The position numbers were made by a program, and so were the translations under genes. DNA of 64,000 bases from Paenibacillus taichungensis (GTDB lineage: Bacteria > Bacillota > Bacilli > Paenibacillales > Paenibacillaceae): positions 496,001 through 560,000 of the forward strand of contig NZ_JABMCC010000121.1 of NCBI RefSeq assembly GCF_013359905.1, given 5' to 3'. Of this stretch, positions 1 through 6,960 are shown in pieces. The notes under the pieces are model-generated. The model was given only the letters and a program-made list of their open reading frames with translations, was not told the DNA's origin and searched no databases. How positions within the stretch are numbered: the first letter of the stretch is position 1; every line of letters starts with the position of its first letter.

Positions 1-57
1 ACAACAGATAGCATGGTGCGGGAATCGCATGATGATCCGGAAGGGGAGTATGAATAA
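1..57 (+). CDS. C-terminal end of an unidentified upstream gene (partial)
   Basis: A frame open from the first base ends with TAA at 55-57 and gives an 18-residue acidic, polar tail (TTDSMVRESHDDPEGEYE). It stops just before the sspH start. It may be the end of the gene upstream of the tsa cluster, or chance. No domain can be recognised from so short a piece. Confidence 0.3.
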   Translation, partial: TTDSMVRESHDDPEGEYE

Positions 58-59
58 CA

Positions 60-239
60 ATGATGGATGTGAAACGGGCGAAAGCCATTTATGATTCCAA
101 AGACACGATTGCTGTTACATTGGAAGGAGATCCGGTTTGGATCGAAAATGTGGATGAAGCCAATGGCATGGCAACGGTGCAGGTAGGCAGCAGACCGGGG
201 AATACCCAGACGGTACGTGTAGACCGTTTGGAAGAGTAA
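60..239 (+). CDS. sspH: H-type small acid-soluble spore protein
   Basis: A 59-residue protein beginning MMDVKRAKAIYDSKD and containing the stretch GDPVWIENVDEANGMATVQV. The start fits the SspH pattern (RAK near the N-terminus, then a VxxxGxPVWI core and a closing basic-acidic tail), and the length is typical of the family. H-type SASPs are made in the forespore and are minor coat or core spore proteins. A purine-rich site (gaaggggag, 40-48) precedes ATG at 60; the second ATG at 63 is also possible. A terminator follows, so the gene is probably its own unit or the end of the upstream operon. The gene was missed by simple ORF length cut-offs. Confidence 0.8.
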   Translation: MMDVKRAKAIYDSKDTIAVTLEGDPVWIENVDEANGMATVQVGSRPGNTQTVRVDRLEE

Positions 240-271
240 AAGAGAACATCTGGTAAAGGATGTCTAGGAAA

Positions 272-300
272 GGCCGGTGCCGTCAGGTGCCGGTTTATTT
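272..300 (+). terminator. intrinsic terminator after sspH
   Basis: An 8-bp stem (274-281 with 286-293, two G-U pairs, loop gtca) is followed by TTTATTT. It separates sspH from tsaE. Confidence 0.65.
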
Positions 301-432
301 GTCATTCGTGTGAATGGTGGCCTATCTTCCGTTCTGCTTCTGATCCTTCGATGTTGCGGGGTGAGAATGGGACCGATATAATAAAGTTCAAAGTGAACTC
401 AGGCGGCTTGACCGCCAAAGGTGGGGCGTATA

Positions 433-915
433 TTGAATCAGACGCATGAGCAGTGGGTGTATCACTCCCAAGGCATTGCAGATACAGAAGTACTCGCGTC
501 CGCACTCGCTGAACAGGCAACCGCCGGCATGGTGATTGCACTAGACGGTGATCTGGGCGCGGGCAAAACGGCATTTTCACAAAAGTTTGCGTGGCATTTG
601 GGTGTACGTGATGTGGTTAACAGCCCCACGTTTACATTGATCAAGGAATACGAAGGGCGCCTGCCCTTGTATCACATGGATGTGTATCGCATATCACTGG
701 AAGAAGCGGACGAGCTTGGACTGGATGAGTATTTCTATGGAACCGGAGTTAGTCTGGTGGAATGGTCCAGCATCATTCCCGAATTACTGCCACAGGAACA
801 CCTGCATGTGCAGATCGAGACGACGGGCCCGGAGGATCGAACGATTACGCTGGATGGGTATGGCGAGACTTATGCTGCCATGTGCCGACAGTTCAGACAG
901 AATGGAGTCAAATGA
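433..915 (+). CDS. tsaE: tRNA t6A biosynthesis ATPase TsaE
   Basis: TsaE is the ATPase of the TsaB-TsaD-TsaE complex that makes N6-threonylcarbamoyladenosine at A37 of ANN-decoding tRNAs in the cytoplasm. The protein has a Walker A motif GDLGAGKT about 40 residues in, the family segment NSPTFTLIKEYEG, and HMDVYRI, at the usual length of about 160 residues. The frame opens at GTG 421, but the site AAAGGTGG (417-424) is placed 8 bases before TTG 433, so I take TTG as the start. A small hairpin (ggcgg/ccgcc, 402-416) lies just upstream. The stop overlaps the tsaB start (ATGA), which implies translational coupling. The order tsaE-tsaB-rimI-tsaD matches B. subtilis ydiB-ydiE. Confidence 0.93.
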   Translation: MNQTHEQWVYHSQGIADTEVLASALAEQATAGMVIALDGDLGAGKTAFSQKFAWHLGVRDVVNSPTFTLIKEYEGRLPLYHMDVYRISLEEADELGLDEYFYGTGVSLVEWSSIIPELLPQEHLHVQIETTGPEDRTITLDGYGETYAAMCRQFRQNGVK

Positions 916-1766
916 TGATGGAAGATTTACAAAAACAGCCGCGCCAGCGGTTTTTGGCGTTGGATACCTCGACTGCGGTGATGGCAGCCTCAGTGATGGA
1001 AGGCCACGCCCTTCTGGAAGAACGCAATGAACGGGCAGAACGCAACCATTCGGTACACGTCGTGCCTGTAATGGAGCAGCTGCTGGAAGCCAGCAGAACG
1101 CAACCGGGACAGCTGGACGGCATTGCCGTCGGCATTGGCCCGGGCTCGTACACGGGCATCCGCATTGCGGTGACCGCGGCGAAGACGCTAGCCTGGGCGT
1201 GGGACATCCCCGTTGTCGGGGTGTCCAGCCTTCAGGCCCTAGCCTGGGGCGGCTGGCACAGCGGCCTCGCCGCCAAGGCCGAAGCTGCGGCGGAGGATGC
1301 CGCCGCAGGGGCTGGCGGAACGCTATCCGCGGACCAGGGCGGCACCGGTGCCGCCCCTGTCCACTGGATCGTTCCGCTCGTGGATGCACGGCGCGGCCAA
1401 GCCTATACCGCGCTGTTTGCCTCCGCCGGGAGCGCTGCGCCCCGGCGGCTGGCGCCAGATGCCATCCGTATGGTAGACGGATGGCTGGAAGCCCTCGCCG
1501 CCCGCATGGCGGAAGCGGCGCCGGAAGAGCGGCCCGCTGCCGTCTGGATTGTCGGCGAGACGGGCCCGCATGCTGCGACAGCGGCTGAGCTTCGCTGCCC
1601 CGCAGGAACGGCGCTCCAGCTCGTACCCTATGAGCTGGAGGGCCGCTGGATTGGGCGCTTAGGCGCCGAGGCGCTGCTTGCAGGTCAGCGAGATGACGTG
1701 CATGCGCTCGTGCCCAACTACACCCAGCTGGCTGAAGCGGAAGCCAACCTGCTACGCAAAGGCTAA
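912..1766 (+). CDS. tsaB: tRNA t6A biosynthesis protein TsaB
   Basis: TsaB is the inactive ASKHA-fold partner of TsaD in t6A synthesis. The start RFLALDTSTAVMAA and the segment GIGPGSYTGIRIAVTAAKTLAW are diagnostic. The start is ATG 912, overlapping the tsaE stop; ATG 915 and 918 are alternatives. At 284 residues it is longer than the usual 220-240. The excess comes from an Ala/Gly-rich insertion around residues 115-145 (AAAEDAAAGAGGT and neighbours) in a very GC-rich stretch (about 1140-1700) with codon use unlike the neighbouring genes. A short inverted-repeat element lies between this gene and rimI. Confidence 0.9.
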   Translation: MMMEDLQKQPRQRFLALDTSTAVMAASVMEGHALLEERNERAERNHSVHVVPVMEQLLEASRTQPGQLDGIAVGIGPGSYTGIRIAVTAAKTLAWAWDIPVVGVSSLQALAWGGWHSGLAAKAEAAAEDAAAGAGGTLSADQGGTGAAPVHWIVPLVDARRGQAYTALFASAGSAAPRRLAPDAIRMVDGWLEALAARMAEAAPEERPAAVWIVGETGPHAATAAELRCPAGTALQLVPYELEGRWIGRLGAEALLAGQRDDVHALVPNYTQLAEAEANLLRKG

Positions 1767-1773
1767 AAGAGGT

Positions 1774-1979
1774 TGTTCAAAAAGTCCGCTTTTGATTACG
1801 AAGGATGCCTAGTGGCATCATCAGCATCGAATATGGAATTCGGCCGAAATAAGCGGATGCTTACGAAGAATGTTTCCTTGGGAAACATTGAAGTTGCTCA
1901 CGTAGTTTCCCTACGCTCCGCTACTCCATTTCTAGCTTTATCCCATCTTCTCGGTACTGAAAACCGGTCTTTTTGAACA
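1774..1979 (+). mobile_element. MITE-like element with inverted ends between tsaB and rimI
   Basis: A stretch of about 205 bp is bounded by near-identical inverted ends: gttcaaaaagtccg (1775-1788) and ccggtctttttgaac (1964-1978), whose reverse complement is gttcaaaaagaccgg. One mismatch separates the arms. It holds a 67-codon open frame (1773-1976) without recognisable protein features and with no good ribosome binding site, so I treat the frame as a by-product. No transposase is present. I recognise closely similar sequence as a recurrent intergenic element in Paenibacillus genomes, but that is recollection and not a search result. A target-site duplication is not obvious. It sits inside the tsa-rimI operon without a terminator. 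Confidence 0.6.
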
Positions 1980-2003
1980 CGCACTAAAAGGGAGGGGAAG
2001 CAG

Positions 2004-2525
2004 ATGGACAACGTGGAGAATGACGCGCAGGAAGCAGCGCTTCAGTTCAGGTTCATGACTCTGGGTGATATTCCCGATGTAATGATTATTGAACATGAAG
2101 CCTTCACCCTGCCCTGGACGGAAGAAGCATTTCAAAATGAATTGACACACAATCATTTTGCTAAATATATGGTCATGGAATTGGAAGGTACGGCGATCGG
2201 CTATGCCGGTATGTGGACAATTATGGATGAAGCCCACATTACCAATATTGCAGTCCGGGAAGCTTATCGTGGGCGCAAGCTCGGTGAGAAGCTACTGGAC
2301 GAATTGATGAAAACGGCGGCTTATCTCGGGATGGAACGAATGACGCTGGAAGTCAGGGTTTCGAATCGGATTGCCCAGAGCTTGTATCAGAAAAAAGGGT
2401 TTGAATCGGCTGGTCTTCGTAAAGGGTATTACTCCGACAATGGGGAAGATGCGATGATTATGTGGGCGAATTTGCCGCCTGCGAGCCGGAGCGGCGAAGA
2501 GGAAGGAAGCGTAACGGATTCATGA
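2004..2525 (+). CDS. rimI: ribosomal protein bS18 N-acetyltransferase RimI
   Basis: A GNAT-fold acetyltransferase of 173 residues. RimI acetylates the N-terminal alanine of ribosomal protein S18. The visible marks are the N-terminal [16 protein letters not shown], the segment [20 protein letters not shown] (acetyl-CoA binding RGRKLG), [19 protein letters not shown], and [12 protein letters not shown] near the end. A strong site (gggagggg) lies before ATG 2004. The C-terminal tail of about 15 acidic residues is longer than in many homologues. The stop overlaps the tsaD start by ATGA. The place between tsaB and tsaD is the standard position of rimI in Bacillales. Confidence 0.92.
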   Translation: MDNVENDAQEAALQFRFMTLGDIPDVMIIEHEAFTLPWTEEAFQNELTHNHFAKYMVMELEGTAIGYAGMWTIMDEAHITNIAVREAYRGRKLGEKLLDELMKTAAYLGMERMTLEVRVSNRIAQSLYQKKGFESAGLRKGYYSDNGEDAMIMWANLPPASRSGEEEGSVTDS

Positions 2526-3577
2526 AGGATTTCAATGAAAAGGTAAGTTCAGCACCATCTTATATATTGGCAGTGGAGACAAGCTGTGATGAAACATCCG
2601 TAGCGGTAGTCAAGGATGGACGGGAAGTGCTGTCCAATCTGATCTCCAGTCAGATCGAGACTCATAAGGCATTTGGTGGGGTTGTGCCTGAAGTCGCTTC
2701 GCGTAAACACGTGGAAGTCATTACATTGATGTTGGAACAGGCTATTGAGCAATCCGGCATCCGTCCGCGTGATCTGAGTGCGATCGCCGTGACACAAGGA
2801 CCTGGACTGGTTGGTGCATTGCTGGTCGGCATCGTGGCAGCGAAAACTATGGCCATGGCACTTGGCAAACCGCTCATTGGCACACATCATATCGCGGGAC
2901 ATATCTATGCCAACAGACTTACCCATGAGCTGCAATATCCAGCAATGGCACTGGTGGTCTCAGGTGGTCATACCGAGCTTGTGCATATGGAATCCGAAGG
3001 AAAGTTCAAACTGATCGGACGTACGCGTGACGATGCTGTAGGCGAGGCTTATGACAAAGTGGCGCGTGCACTGGGTTGTCCCTATCCGGGAGGACCACAT
3101 GTGGACCGGATGGCTGCTGAAGCAGAGCAGGCGGTACCTTTGCCTCGTGTCTGGCTGGAAGCCGATTCCTATGATTTCAGCCTTAGCGGTCTGAAGTCTG
3201 CTGTACTGAATGTTTTGAATCAAGCCAAAATGCGCGGAGAAACGCTTGAACCATCTGCTGTGGCACGGGGATTCCAGGAAGCTGTCGTCGAAGTGCTGGT
3301 AGAAAAAGCAGTAAGGGCTGTCCGTGAGTACGGATCACGTCAATTGCTGTTATGCGGTGGCGTCGCGGCAAACCGGGGATTGCGTTCAGCTTTGCAGGAA
3401 CGTTGTGCGAAGGAAGGGCTCGAATTGCTGATCCCGCCGATGGAGTATTGCACCGACAATGCAGCGATGATTGGAGCTGCCGCGTATTTGAAGTGGCAGC
3501 GGGGAGAAATCTCGGAATTCGATGCCAAAGCTGATCCTGGACTTTCACTTGAAGCATGGTCTGTTCAATCGCTCTAG
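2522..3577 (+). CDS. tsaD: tRNA N6-adenosine threonylcarbamoyltransferase TsaD
   Basis: TsaD is the catalytic subunit that transfers threonylcarbamoyl from threonylcarbamoyl-AMP to A37 of tRNA. The protein (351 residues) shows [16 protein letters not shown] at the start, the metal-binding pair [16 protein letters not shown] and [19 protein letters not shown], and the C-terminal [10 protein letters not shown] and DNAAMIGAA. The frame opens earlier (2462), but ATG 2522 overlaps the rimI stop and gives the usual N-terminus. It is the last gene of the tsaE-tsaB-rimI-tsaD operon. The next promoter (leuA leader) starts 19 bases after the stop. Confidence 0.95.
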   Translation: MKDFNEKVSSAPSYILAVETSCDETSVAVVKDGREVLSNLISSQIETHKAFGGVVPEVASRKHVEVITLMLEQAIEQSGIRPRDLSAIAVTQGPGLVGALLVGIVAAKTMAMALGKPLIGTHHIAGHIYANRLTHELQYPAMALVVSGGHTELVHMESEGKFKLIGRTRDDAVGEAYDKVARALGCPYPGGPHVDRMAAEAEQAVPLPRVWLEADSYDFSLSGLKSAVLNVLNQAKMRGETLEPSAVARGFQEAVVEVLVEKAVRAVREYGSRQLLLCGGVAANRGLRSALQERCAKEGLELLIPPMEYCTDNAAMIGAAAYLKWQRGEISEFDAKADPGLSLEAWSVQSL

Positions 3578-3595
3578 AATGATTCATGTATATAC

Positions 3596-3624
3596 TTGAC
3601 AGTCTCAAGTGAAGACTGTATATT
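3596..3624 (+). promoter_or_regulatory. sigma-A type promoter of the leuA leader
   Basis: TTGACA (3596-3601) and TATATT (3619-3624) are separated by 17 bases. Transcription would start near 3631 and run through a hairpin repeat and two T-boxes before leuA, giving a leader of about 1.2 kb. Confidence 0.8.
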
Positions 3625-3676
3625 AATTACAAATTAAAACAGGAATACGATATGTTCAACTAAACATTTACACGAT

Positions 3677-3815
3677 AGCGGAGAGGACAGAAATAACCTG
3701 AAGAAGCGAAGCGTTCGCCTTTATCACCGGATTTTCCCTCTTAGAGAAGGGAATCAAAGAAATCTGGGGATAACAGCGATCGGAAGGTTGTTCTGTCATC
3801 GGAGCGCCAGTGTAA
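3677..3815 (+). repeat. dispersed hairpin repeat, copy A (in the leuA leader)
   Basis: This segment matches a second one at about 28235-28370 in the same orientation. Shared blocks include agcgttcgcctttatc, ccggattttccc and ggggataacagcgatcg. The core folds as a two-part hairpin: an outer stem ccggattt with aaatctgg and an inner stem tccct with aggga. Where the copies differ, pairing is largely kept (a G-C pair of copy B is G-U here). A small hairpin gcgaa/ttcgc precedes it. It lies between the leuA promoter and the first T-box, so it is transcribed. I know this as a recurring Paenibacillus intergenic sequence from memory; its function is unknown to me. Confidence 0.7.
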
Positions 3816-3844
3816 ATATTCATTTGTTGACTTATATAGATTCC

Positions 3845-4240
3845 TGAACTGAAACGCAATGAACAGGAACAGTAGGGTATTTCCCGGTCATAGAGAGCTG
3901 CGGGGTGGTGCAACGCAGTCGAAGGAAACCTGAAACTCACCTGGAAGCGGAACGATGGAACACGGTAACTCCCTGGGAGAAGCCGAAGGCCGATGATGGC
4001 CCAAAGTACATGGTTACGGGTTGCCTCCGTGAATGGGCCGTTGTTGATGGAATCCGGATGACATATCGGTAGAAGATCAACAATAACTGAGGGGGCTTTT
4101 GTCACTTTGGGCAATGATAATGGTATGGACGCATACAGGATCAGCTCGAAGGAAATGAAAGTCAACAAGAGTGGTACCGCGAAGGTGAACAGCCTGTCGT
4201 CTCTTGCATTATTGCAGGAGATGGCAGGCTTTTTTGATTT
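3845..4240 (+). promoter_or_regulatory. T-box leader 1, leucine specific
   Basis: A T-box riboswitch that senses uncharged tRNA. Visible parts are the stem I sequence gagagctgcggggtggtgc (shared with the next T-box), a specifier-loop triplet CTC at 3936-3938 (Leu) followed by A, the T-box core agagtggtaccgcg (4169-4181), and a Rho-independent terminator agcctgtc...ggcaggct (4191-4230) followed by TTTTTT. The alternative antiterminator would use the T-box core. A long central domain (about 4000-4140) separates stem I from the antiterminator. It precedes a second complete T-box, so two termination decisions control the same gene. Confidence 0.88.
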
Positions 4241-4274
4241 TCAAAATGGTGATGAAATTCATGGTCACATATCA

Positions 4275-4640
4275 TAAATGTAATGAACGGGAGCAGTAAA
4301 ACGATAAAGCGCACAGAGAGCTGCGGGGTGGTGCGACGCAGTGGCTGGAATCGTTCGAATCTCGCCCGGGAACGGAGCTGTGGAAACAGATGAGACTATG
4401 TCTCATCCCTTGTCCTATAACCAACAGGGCATTGTGGTACACAGCAACGGTTAACCTCCGTTATAGGGTGTTTCTCCGGCTGGATCGATTGTTATTGTTG
4501 CGTACGTAGCTGCAATGGATCTTGGCTGGAGACGACGAGGTGGATGGTGCCTGGCGCAAGCCTGGACCATCAAGCAAGAGTGGTACCGCGGAGGGATAAT
4601 AACCCGCCGTCTCTTAGATGAGATGGCGGGTTATTTGTGT
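4275..4640 (+). promoter_or_regulatory. T-box leader 2, leucine specific
   Basis: A second complete T-box in tandem with the first. It has the same stem I run (around 4315-4333), a specifier triplet CTC at 4361-4363 followed by G, T-box core gagtggtaccgcgg (4579-4591), and a terminator acccgccgtctc...gagatggcgggtt (4602-4632) ending in a T-rich run. Stem I differs from copy 1 outside the conserved motifs, so this is an old duplication or an independently kept unit. leuA starts about 195 bases later. Confidence 0.88.
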
Positions 4641-4834
4641 TTGCTGCCGGCAGCAGGGTGGGCGATGGGAATCAATAATTATGGTTTAGACAAAGAAATA
4701 TGTCCGGCGTGCAAGTCGACGTGCACATCGGCATGGAATCCAAAATGAATAAACATAGAAAACGGGAAATGAACATCTCGTTCACATCCCCAAAATAACC
4801 AATATACATTCAAATTTGATGGAGGTTGATGAAT

Positions 4835-6391
4835 ATGACAACGAACAATAACAAACGCATGATTGAGATTTTTGATACAACACTGCGCGATGGAGAACAA
4901 GCACCGGGAGCGAGTCTGCAGCCTGAACAAAAAATTGAACTGGCACATCAGTTGGCTTCTCTGGGCATTGACGTCATCGAGCCTGGATTCCCGATCTCAA
5001 GTCCAGGTGAGTTCGCTGCGGTTCAGGCGATTTCCAGACAACTGCAAAACGTGGAGATTTGCGGATTCGCGCGTGCGGTCAAAGGGGATATTGATGCAGC
5101 CGTTCGAGCAACGGCTGACGCAGCACGCCGTCGTATTCATCTGTTTATCTCCTCTTCGGACATCCATATAGAGCATCAATTGCGCCGTCCGCGCAGTGAA
5201 GTCGTAGCTACCGCCCGGGAGATGGTCTCCTATGCTCGTCAGTTCACGGATATTGTGGAATTCACTGCCATGGATGCGGCTCGTACGAAGATGGATGATC
5301 TGATCGAAATGGTTGAAGTAGCCATTGAAGCCGGAGCAAGTATTATCAATTTGCCAGATACGGTCGGGTACGCACTGCCGCATGAATATGGAGAGATGTT
5401 CCGTCAGGTACGTGAGGGCGCAAGAGGTGGAGATAAGGTTCGATACAGCGCACACTGTCATAATGATTTGGGTCTCGCGGTTGCCAACAGTCTGGCTGCG
5501 ATTGCCAACGGTGCTTCCCAGATCGAAGTAACCATCAACGGTGTGGGAGAACGGACGGGTAACTGTGCATTGGAGGAGCTGATTATGGCTCTGGAGACGC
5601 GGGGAGACGTTATTGGCGCAACGACAAATATCAAACTGAACCAGATGTATGAGACATCCCGTCAGATTAGTCGTGCGATGCATTTCCCAATTGCCTACAA
5701 CAAACCTGTAGTAGGGCGCAATGCCTTCCAGCATGAGTCTGGTATTCACCAGGATGGTCTGCTCAAGAATCGGAGTACGTATGAGATTATGGACCCGGAA
5801 GCGCTGGGCATTCCACGCAGTATGATTATTCTGGGTAAACATTCCGGGCGTCACGCTTTGAAAGATCGGGTTCGCAAATATGGCTTTGAACCCGATGAGC
5901 AGCAAATGGAACAGCTGTATGAGATATTTAAAGAAACTGCCGATCAACAGAAAGTGGTCAGTGATGACCAGTTATTGCAGATGGTAAGTCAGACCATGAA
6001 TATTCCTGCGCAGGATTATGAGCTGGTTGAATTGCAGGTTACGGCGGGCAGCATGACGGATCGAATGGCAGCAGTTCGCATTCGCACGAGCGCAGGGGAG
6101 CAATCCTATTCTGCGGTTGGCGGTGGTCCGGTAGATGCAACGATTCGAGCGATTGGTCAAAGTATCTCGGACGACATTACGTTTGTCGATATGGAAATGC
6201 ACGCACTGAGCGGAGGAGAGGCTGCGAGTGCAGAAGCTGCGGTTACCGTGGAGCGTGCTGGACGTGAATTCAGAGGAACTGCCACGCACAATGATATTGT
6301 CATGGCAGCAGGTCTGGCTTATGTAGCAGCATGCAATGCGGCCGGACTGAAGGCGGAGTCTACTGAAAGTGATGAATCAGTGCACGCGTAA
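4835..6391 (+). CDS. leuA: 2-isopropylmalate synthase LeuA
   Basis: LeuA condenses acetyl-CoA with 2-oxoisovalerate, the first committed step of leucine synthesis. The TIM-barrel domain shows DTTLRDGEQAPGASL, HCHNDLGLAVANSLAAI (metal-binding HxH) and NGVGERTGNCALEEL. The C-terminal third (from about residue 390) is the LeuA allosteric domain with VELQVTAGSMTD and AVGGGPVDATIRAIG, which gives leucine feedback. The length, 518 residues, is that of LeuA and not of shorter homocitrate synthases. GGAGG at 4821-4825 sets the start at ATG 4835; TTG 4826 and ATG 4829 are too close to it. The leucine CTC specifiers of the two leaders support the assignment. leuB, leuC and leuD are not next to it: the gene stands alone inside the tsa-tat-gro block. 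Confidence 0.93.
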   Translation: MTTNNNKRMIEIFDTTLRDGEQAPGASLQPEQKIELAHQLASLGIDVIEPGFPISSPGEFAAVQAISRQLQNVEICGFARAVKGDIDAAVRATADAARRRIHLFISSSDIHIEHQLRRPRSEVVATAREMVSYARQFTDIVEFTAMDAARTKMDDLIEMVEVAIEAGASIINLPDTVGYALPHEYGEMFRQVREGARGGDKVRYSAHCHNDLGLAVANSLAAIANGASQIEVTINGVGERTGNCALEELIMALETRGDVIGATTNIKLNQMYETSRQISRAMHFPIAYNKPVVGRNAFQHESGIHQDGLLKNRSTYEIMDPEALGIPRSMIILGKHSGRHALKDRVRKYGFEPDEQQMEQLYEIFKETADQQKVVSDDQLLQMVSQTMNIPAQDYELVELQVTAGSMTDRMAAVRIRTSAGEQSYSAVGGGPVDATIRAIGQSISDDITFVDMEMHALSGGEAASAEAAVTVERAGREFRGTATHNDIVMAAGLAYVAACNAAGLKAESTESDESVHA

Positions 6392-6450
6392 TATTACACT
6401 TCCACATATCACACCACATAACTTTGTGCTTTGTATTCAAAAGCAAACCA

Positions 6451-6486
6451 GAGGCAGACCTTAAATACAGAGGTCTGCTTTTGTCC
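6451..6486 (+). terminator. intrinsic terminator after leuA
   Basis: An 8-bp stem gcagacct / aggtctgc (6454-6461 with 6471-6478) is followed by TTTTGTCCTTTT. Confidence 0.8.
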
Positions 6487-6542
6487 TTTTATAGGGGATA
6501 AAATATGAGGGCCAGGATAGGTTTGTCAAGATGTGATTATAG

Positions 6543-6770
6543 TTATCCACATATTCAGGATAATTTGTGGGTAACTCTAGCAAACCCAAACCAGTAATGT
6601 TTTCGAAAATAAATGTCTTTAGGGGATAGAAGTCCCCTGTTATATCCACAAAGTTGTGGATAAAGTGGATAACTTGGTGGATAAATATGGTTTTTGTGCA
6701 AAAAAAGCTATTCTACCGCCGTATAATTAAGTTGATTAAGTTGCTTGCTATATTGCTTTCTTGTGGATAA
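6543..6770. promoter_or_regulatory. cluster of DnaA boxes away from the origin
   Basis: In the gene-free interval 6487-6868, three perfect DnaA boxes (TTATCCACA or its complement) lie at 6543-6551 (+), 6655-6663 (-) and 6762-6770 (-). Four further sites with one mismatch lie at 6566-6574, 6642-6650, 6664-6672 and 6676-6684. Four boxes are packed within 43 bp. The surrounding sequence is AT-rich. No dnaA or dnaN gene is near, so this is not the usual oriC. Clusters of this kind outside oriC are known in B. subtilis, where they bind DnaA and restrain initiation. The remainder of the interval (6771-6868) shows nothing else I can name. Confidence 0.75.
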
Positions 6771-6868
6771 AGGGGAAGGTAATCAACAGAAAAATAATTT
6801 CCATGATTCGAGTGAATTTGACAATTATGCAAACACCCTTGTCAAAACTCTACGGTTTATCATTAACA

Positions 6869-6903
6869 AAAAAGCTGATTCCGTCAAGGAATCAGCTTTT
6901 AAG
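6869..6903. terminator. bidirectional terminator downstream of the ABC-F gene
   Basis: A perfect stem aaaagctgattcc / ggaatcagctttt with a short loop has A and T runs on both sides. It ends the minus-strand ABC-F gene. Confidence 0.85.
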
Positions 6904-6960
6904 TATTGTTAAATGTTCCACGCCGCATGGCAGCAGGAAATGCACTGGAATGGTCCAATT

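Noticed and set aside
784-1389. 201-codon minus-strand frame opposite tsaE/tsaB
   Set aside because: A product of the GC-rich stretch of tsaB; no motif and it conflicts with well-supported genes.
1773-1976. 67-codon open frame between tsaB and rimI
   Set aside because: It lies wholly within the inverted-repeat element and its start has no good ribosome binding site; I treat it as a by-product.
3668-4168. 166-codon minus-strand frame upstream of leuA
   Set aside because: It runs antisense through the hairpin repeat and the T-box leader; no coding signature.
6543-6770. Possible chromosomal replication origin
   Set aside because: DnaA boxes are present, but dnaA, dnaN, rpmH and an AT-rich unwinding element with the usual layout are not; a titration-type cluster fits better.
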